From an uncultured Bacteroidota bacterium (lineage in GTDB: Bacteria > Bacteroidota > Bacteroidia > NS11-12g > UBA9320): DNA of 18,115 bases. The first letter of the stretch is position 1; the number at the start of each line of letters is the position of its first letter. The stretch spans positions 1 to 18,115 of the forward strand of contig CAJXLR010000009.1 in the NCBI GenBank assembly GCA_913056425.1, in the 5' to 3' direction. Below the pieces are notes generated by a model that was not told the origin of the DNA, made no database searches, and saw only the letters and a list, made by a program, of their open reading frames with translations. Shown here piece after piece: positions 13,962 to 18,115 of the stretch. The position numbers were made by a program, and so were the translations under genes.

Positions 13962-16726
13962 TGCCTCCAACGGCGACCGCTCTCTTGTTTTTTCTTCCCT
14001 CTGCGAATGGTGTACTTCAGGTTAAACATGAAGAATCGTGTAATTGAGTTTTGACGGGTTTCCATGAAGGAGTTTGAGAAGAAATTTCGATCGATGTTTT
14101 GGTTTTGGTTTAGCATATCAAAACCGATCAAACCAACTTGCCATCTGCCATTCGTATCAAGGTTGTACGTAATCTCTGAGTTCAATACCGGCACCAATTG
14201 CTTGCCACCTACGGCGCCACCTTCGAAATAGAACACATCAAAATCACTACTAATTTCCAAGCGATCTGTAACCGGGATTACGACTTCAGTGTAGAAATTA
14301 TGCTGCCAATACCGAGCTTCTGCACCGCTAAAACCACCGGTTTGAATCGTATAGTCCGGATCGTACTCGAAATAGAATTCCAAGAAGTCGGTCTCAAATT
14401 CTAGATCTGCACCAATTGATAGTGTTGTACGATTGCTTAAGTAAAGTTCTTCGTTCAAACGTGTAAAAAACCGGTAGTTGCTTGCTCCCGCGCTAGCGCT
14501 TAGTTCAAGATTCAACTTAGGTAAGGTTATCCCGTATTCCCCGCGGATGTTGTTCCACATGGTATACTTATCGTTGAAATACGTGGTAAAGGTTTCGTTA
14601 CCCGTGGTTCTGAGCTGGTCTACAACCACAGGGTTTAAACTCAGACTCTGATTCACGTTAAAACCAATCCACCGGTTCTTCGCGCGGTTCGCCTTGTTGA
14701 AATGGCCTCCCCAGTTGTACGTGACCGAAGGATCTAAGCTTATCACACCTTGTGTTATCGATATTGGATTTCGTGGGTTTTGTACTGGGTTTATCTGACT
14801 TGGATTTGGGAAGTTCTCTTGGGTATTGAACCAAATTCCCAATCGATGTTTGTTTGGTTGACGATGTGATATCCAGAAACTCATATATGGGAACAAGTAA
14901 TTGTCTATAAAACTTTGGTTCCCGGCTTCTGAGAGCTCTCTGTTTACGCCAAGGCTCAGAACTCCTAGTCCAACTGTTTTATACCAACCTTTCTTGCGCT
15001 GATTTTTATTGAATCTAACCTCACCAATGGTTGTTCGATAGCGCGAATCGATCGTAGGGCTTTGACTTGTATACAAACTATCGTTCTCCAAAAGTATCCG
15101 TTGCATACTGAGAGCCCCAATTGTGAGTTTGTTCGATGCCATGAAGGTGAGATTCGTAAAGCTATCGAGCCCAAGATTAAATCGTCCTAAACCGTAAAGT
15201 ACGGTACCTTGACCGGTTACTCGGTCTGTAGTTGTAAATGGCTCATCCGGATTGAACTGAGTTTCGGTTAATCTTAGATCTGTAACCCAGTTTGATGTAT
15301 CTCCCATCCGATTGTCTTCACCCCCCACTTGAATGTTAAATGAGTTCTTCGACTTTCTAAACTTATGCCTCCAGGTGATACTTGCCTTCAAATCGTTGTT
15401 GAACTTTAGGTCTTCCGTGCGAGACATTGACGTATTTAAAAACCCTTCATCGGCGTTCGATCGGTTTTCCGACATGCTTAGCGTGTTACCGGTACCGTCA
15501 GAAAAATCTGCTTCAAACCCAACTTCCACCCAATTCATAGAATCCGGTTTCAAGGTGTATTTAAAAACTCCTTTGTGTTGGCCATTAATGGTGTTGGTGT
15601 TGTAGCTCGATTCATTGAAAATAGTTTGACCGGGTAAGTAATTCTCCGAACGCACCTCTGAGGTTAAGTCGTTGGTTCGGTTCATCAGAAAGTAACTTAC
15701 ATCAATCTCACTCGTCTTTGACAACTTCAAATGCGCATTTGTTCCCAAGACCGCATTTTCTTGCCTGCCTTGATTTTGGCTTCCCAACCAATCGTTACTG
15801 CTATACCAAACGGTTCTGTTGCCAAGGCTAACGCTACCTTGACCGTTTAACATCTGGTAATACTCCTGCCAATTGAATCCGTTCTGATTCAAGTTATTCA
15901 AGTTCCCAATTGCCGTTATCTGGTTCTCGTCTTTAAAATAATTGATGGTTCCTTTTCCTCGATACGTTTCTTCGGTTCCGAGACCCGCTTCTAGCTTGCC
16001 AAAGAATCCCTTGTTTGCGTCTTTTTTGAGGACCAAGTTGATGACCTTTTCTCGCTGGCCATCATCTACTCCGCTAAATTCTGCATCGTCTGACTTGCGG
16101 TCGAGAATCTCCACTTTTTCCAATGAGTTAGCATCGATATTCTGCGTCGCTTTGGTAGGATCCTTTCCGAAAAACTCCTTGCCATTCACTAAAACACGCA
16201 CCACCTGCTCACCTCCAGTTGTAACCTTACCGTCTTTGGATACCTGAACTCCGGGTAGTTTTTTTAGCAGGTCTTCAACCGTAGCGTTGGTTTTTGTGGT
16301 AAAGGCGTTTGGATTATAGACAATGGTGTCGCCTCGTATCGCCATAGGAACACGCTTTGCATTAATGAATGTGGTCGAAAGCGTTTTGGACGATGGACTG
16401 AGTTTAGCGTTGATTGTTACTTCAAGACGAGTATCGTCTAGAACAACCGGGGAACGAAATATCTCGTAACCGGTGTATAGCACCTCGATGAAATAGTTAC
16501 CTGCCTCAAGTTTGTCGAATGTATATTTTCCGTCAACTTCAGAAAACGTAAAACCGGTAGTCGAGCTGTCAGCACTGTTTACCAAAACGACACTGGCATA
16601 TTCGATCGGTTCAGATGTTTTGCCAGACTGAACAATACCCGACACTGAGTGGTTTTGTGCAGAGGAAATCAGCGATAACGCAAGAAAAATTAGGGTTAAA
16701 ATGGGTTTGGTTTGTAGCTTGTGCAT
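13958..16726 (-). CDS. Outer membrane beta-barrel protein with carboxypeptidase-regulatory and plug domains
   Basis: A 922-residue protein: signal peptide (KPILTLIFLALSLISSA, cleavage before Gln24), then a carboxypeptidase-regulatory-like beta-sandwich at about 27-110 (VSGIVQSGKTSEPIEYASVV, DGKYTFDKLEAGNYF), then a TonB plug-like segment at about 130-235 (VEDLLKKLPGVQVSKDGKV, VRVLVNGKEFF, LEKVEILDRKSDDAEFSG), then a long barrel of aromatic strands to the C-terminus. This is the layout of the Bacteroidetes OMP_b-brl_3 family related to TonB-dependent receptors, sometimes involved in uptake or surface assembly; the ligand is unknown. No SusD partner is adjacent, which argues against a SusC glycan pair. 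The C-terminus ends in a basic tail (RRGKKKQESGRRWRH) after the last strand. A weak -7 box lies just upstream; the gene is divergent from the desaturase. Confidence 0.85.
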   Translation of the reverse strand: MHKLQTKPILTLIFLALSLISSAQNHSVSGIVQSGKTSEPIEYASVVLVNSADSSTTGFTFSEVDGKYTFDKLEAGNYFIEVLYTGYEIFRSPVVLDDTRLEVTINAKLSPSSKTLSTTFINAKRVPMAIRGDTIVYNPNAFTTKTNATVEDLLKKLPGVQVSKDGKVTTGGEQVVRVLVNGKEFFGKDPTKATQNIDANSLEKVEILDRKSDDAEFSGVDDGQREKVINLVLKKDANKGFFGKLEAGLGTEETYRGKGTINYFKDENQITAIGNLNNLNQNGFNWQEYYQMLNGQGSVSLGNRTVWYSSNDWLGSQNQGRQENAVLGTNAHLKLSKTSEIDVSYFLMNRTNDLTSEVRSENYLPGQTIFNESSYNTNTINGQHKGVFKYTLKPDSMNWVEVGFEADFSDGTGNTLSMSENRSNADEGFLNTSMSRTEDLKFNNDLKASITWRHKFRKSKNSFNIQVGGEDNRMGDTSNWVTDLRLTETQFNPDEPFTTTDRVTGQGTVLYGLGRFNLGLDSFTNLTFMASNKLTIGALSMQRILLENDSLYTSQSPTIDSRYRTTIGEVRFNKNQRKKGWYKTVGLGVLSLGVNRELSEAGNQSFIDNYLFPYMSFWISHRQPNKHRLGIWFNTQENFPNPSQINPVQNPRNPISITQGVISLDPSVTYNWGGHFNKANRAKNRWIGFNVNQSLSLNPVVVDQLRTTGNETFTTYFNDKYTMWNNIRGEYGITLPKLNLELSASAGASNYRFFTRLNEELYLSNRTTLSIGADLEFETDFLEFYFEYDPDYTIQTGGFSGAEARYWQHNFYTEVVIPVTDRLEISSDFDVFYFEGGAVGGKQLVPVLNSEITYNLDTNGRWQVGLIGFDMLNQNQNIDRNFFSNSFMETRQNSITRFFMFNLKYTIRRGKKKQESGRRWRH

Positions 16727-16730
16727 TGCG

Positions 16731-16738
16731 TAAAAGTA
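16731..16738 (-). promoter_or_regulatory. Weak -7 box of the outer membrane protein gene
   Basis: Reading leftward, TACTTTTA (7 of 8 against TAnnTTTG) ends 4 nt before the ATG at 16726. No -33 TTG was found at the usual distance. The spacing equals that at remB, which is the main reason to list it. Confidence 0.25.
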
Positions 16739-16817
16739 ATGGGATAGCGAAATAACTATTGTGACTCAGATTAATTGCTCGACAAATGTCATAAAAAAAC
16801 CCTACCGGCATTTTGCT

Positions 16818-16825
16818 TAAATTTG
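16818..16825 (+). promoter_or_regulatory. Desaturase -7 box
   Basis: TAAATTTG is a perfect TAnnTTTG match, 29 nt before the ATG at 16855. No -33 TTG is present; an A-rich run (16792-16799) lies in that position. A short palindrome, GACA-AA-TGTC (16781-16790), lies 27 nt upstream of the box. Confidence 0.5.
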
Positions 16826-16854
16826 CGTGTCGCTAATGAAAAGCGAAAATTTTT

Positions 16855-17946
16855 ATGCAAAAACCTACAGTTCATTTCCCTCGTCCGTCGGCAGGAGACT
16901 TTTACAATACCGCGCGAAAACGCGTTCACGAATACTTTAAATCTACAGGACAAACAAAGCATGCAAATGCTAACATGGTGATCAAAACCATTGTTATGAT
17001 TGCTATTTATATTGTTCCTTTTATCCTGATGCTTACTGGTGTAATTTCTTCAACTTGGTTGATAGTTGCAGCATGGGTAGTCATGGGTATAGGTATGGCG
17101 GGTATTGGCCTATCTGTGATGCACGATGCAAACCACGGAGCCTACTCTATAAATCGTAAACTGAATGACATCATTGGGAATGTCATCTGGTTTATTGGTG
17201 GTTCCGGCACCAATTGGAGAATTCAACACAACGTATTGCACCATTCTTTCACTAACGTAGAAAATATGGATGAGGACTTGGAGACTGTGCCTTTCCTCCG
17301 TTTTTCTCCGCACAAGAAGAAAATGAAAATCCACAGATTCCAGCATATTTATGCATGGTTCTTCTATGGCTTCATGACGCTAATGTGGGCTACCACAAAG
17401 GATTTCCGTCAGTTGTTCCGATATAAAAAATTAGATTTACTTAAGACACAGAAAAGAACATATCCATCTCTTTTAGCTGAGTTGATTGCCACAAAGCTCA
17501 TGTACTATGGTCTATTTGTAGCCTTACCAATTATTGTGCTACCAATCGCTTGGTGGCAGACTGTTTTATGTGTTCTATTGATGCACTTCGTAGCTGGTTT
17601 TATGTTGGCAATTATCTTCCAGCCGGCTCACGTAATGCCGGATACTGATTTCCCTTTACCGGATGATCAAGGAAATATGGAAAATAAATGGGCGATTCAC
17701 CAATTGATGACGACAGTAAACTTTGCGCCAAAAAGTAAACTTTTCTCCTGGTATGTTGGTGGTTTGAATTTCCAAGTTGAACATCATTTATTCCCAAACA
17801 TTTGCCACATCCACTACAAGAAGATTTCAGAGATCGTAAAGCAAACAGCGGAAGAATTCAACCTACCATATTACAGCAAGGAAACGTTCTTTGAGGCACT
17901 AAGAGCCCACAAGAACTTCTTGAAGCAGTTGGGAACTGCTGCTTAG
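16855..17946 (+). CDS. Membrane-bound fatty acid (acyl-CoA) desaturase
   Basis: A 363-residue integral membrane di-iron desaturase of the COG3239-like group that introduces a double bond into fatty acyl chains with O2 and reducing equivalents. All three histidine boxes are present: His90-DAN-His94, His125-NVL-His129-His130 and Gln307-VE-His310-His311. The glutamine in the third box is typical of front-end/linoleoyl-CoA-type desaturases. Hydrophobic segments lie near 43-62, 66-88, 105-116, 165-180, 212-232 and 235-256. There is no N-terminal cytochrome b5 domain, so an external ferredoxin or similar donor is expected. The product probably adjusts membrane fluidity, for example in the cold; regiospecificity cannot be read from sequence. 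The stop overlaps the next convergent gene by 4 nt. Confidence 0.92.
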   Translation: MQKPTVHFPRPSAGDFYNTARKRVHEYFKSTGQTKHANANMVIKTIVMIAIYIVPFILMLTGVISSTWLIVAAWVVMGIGMAGIGLSVMHDANHGAYSINRKLNDIIGNVIWFIGGSGTNWRIQHNVLHHSFTNVENMDEDLETVPFLRFSPHKKKMKIHRFQHIYAWFFYGFMTLMWATTKDFRQLFRYKKLDLLKTQKRTYPSLLAELIATKLMYYGLFVALPIIVLPIAWWQTVLCVLLMHFVAGFMLAIIFQPAHVMPDTDFPLPDDQGNMENKWAIHQLMTTVNFAPKSKLFSWYVGGLNFQVEHHLFPNICHIHYKKISEIVKQTAEEFNLPYYSKETFFEALRAHKNFLKQLGTAA

Positions 17947-18115
17947 TAACTCCACTTAAATCGGAGAAAGATGGCATTGGACAATGCCAAGATTTTATTG
18001 TCGTTTATGCCAAAAAAACTTTGGCCTACGAGTGACATATCCAAATTCTGTCGCACGCTGTAAGCGAGTGATGGCATAAGGAATAAGCCTCCGATGTCAA
18101 TGGCGCCAATGGCGG
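17943..18115 (-). CDS. C-terminal end of a probable outer membrane beta-barrel protein, cut by window edge
   Basis: An open frame enters from the right edge on the minus strand and ends at TAA (17945-17943), giving 57 visible residues. The sequence alternates polar and hydrophobic residues in strand-like blocks (AIDIGGLFLMPSLAYSV, LDMSLVGQSFFG, KILALSNAIFLRFKWSY) and ends in an aromatic residue, as the last strand of Gram-negative outer membrane barrels does. The family was not identified. Overlap with the desaturase stop is the 4-nt TTAG seen at other convergent junctions here, which supports this as a real gene end. Confidence 0.65.
   Translation of the reverse strand, partial: AIGAIDIGGLFLMPSLAYSVRQNLDMSLVGQSFFGINDNKILALSNAIFLRFKWSY
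17972..17989 (+). terminator. Candidate terminator hairpin downstream of the desaturase
   Basis: TGGCATTG-GA-CAATGCCA is a perfect 8-bp inverted repeat (in practice a 7-bp stem with a 4-nt loop), 25 nt after the desaturase stop and followed by AGATTTTATTG, a weak T-rich tract. It lies entirely within the coding sequence of the opposing barrel gene, where it encodes part of LALSNAI. Termination function is inferred from position and shape. Confidence 0.4.

Noticed and set aside
13958..16726. SusC/SusD polysaccharide utilisation pair
   Set aside because: The large barrel protein has plug and carboxypeptidase-regulatory domains but no SusD, glycoside hydrolase or sensor neighbour.
1..18115. CRISPR array, tRNA, rRNA, insertion sequence, prophage or defence island
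   Set aside because: No regularly spaced repeats, no cloverleaf or rRNA signature, and no transposase, integrase or known defence domain was seen on either strand by reading.

Overview
The window looks like a piece of a free-living, probably marine Bacteroidetes genome, most likely order Flavobacteriales. The evidence is a PorZ-type type IX secretion protein with a C-terminal sorting-type domain, a RemB-like gliding protein, a Bacteroidetes-style carboxypeptidase-regulatory/plug/beta-barrel outer membrane protein, several perfect TAnnTTTG promoter boxes and a near absence of Shine-Dalgarno sequences. Gene packing is tight and G+C is moderate by eye. No rRNA, tRNA, CRISPR array, insertion sequence or integrase was seen.

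Layout. Positions 1-440 (minus) hold the N-terminal part of a PlsC-type acyltransferase that runs off the left edge. Positions 441-890 are the only long loosely filled stretch. They contain a short secreted-protein frame (668-898) whose expected ATG reads ATT, and which runs 8 nt into an RlmG-type 23S rRNA methyltransferase (891-1967, plus). Positions 1970-7332 (minus) are a complete three-gene beta-oxidation operon of the Bacillus fadNAE type: acyl-CoA dehydrogenase, then 3-hydroxyacyl-CoA dehydrogenase/enoyl-CoA hydratase, then thiolase. It diverges from an OhrR-type MarR regulator (7476-7928) across a 143-bp spacer with a perfect palindrome. Lipoyl synthase (7925-8818, minus) is back to back with porZ-recO-acylphosphatase (8944-12249, plus), followed by remB (12285-13961, plus). 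A large outer membrane protein (13958-16726, minus) diverges from a membrane fatty-acid desaturase (16855-17946, plus). The right edge holds the C-terminal end of another probable barrel protein (17943-18115, minus).

How it fits together. Acyl-chain handling recurs: phospholipid acylation, beta-oxidation, octanoyl-to-lipoyl conversion and desaturation. The second theme is the outer membrane and cell surface: PorZ, RemB, two barrel proteins. The most distinctive structural traits are: (1) three of four convergent gene pairs share a 4-nt TTAR stop-codon overlap; (2) -7 boxes sit almost on the start codons of several genes; (3) the lipA and porZ promoters, back to back, carry the same TTCGGA-TAGTC element at matching positions; (4) a single-cysteine peroxide-sensor-type regulator faces the beta-oxidation operon. 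I did not find a convincing novel multi-gene defence or mobile system.
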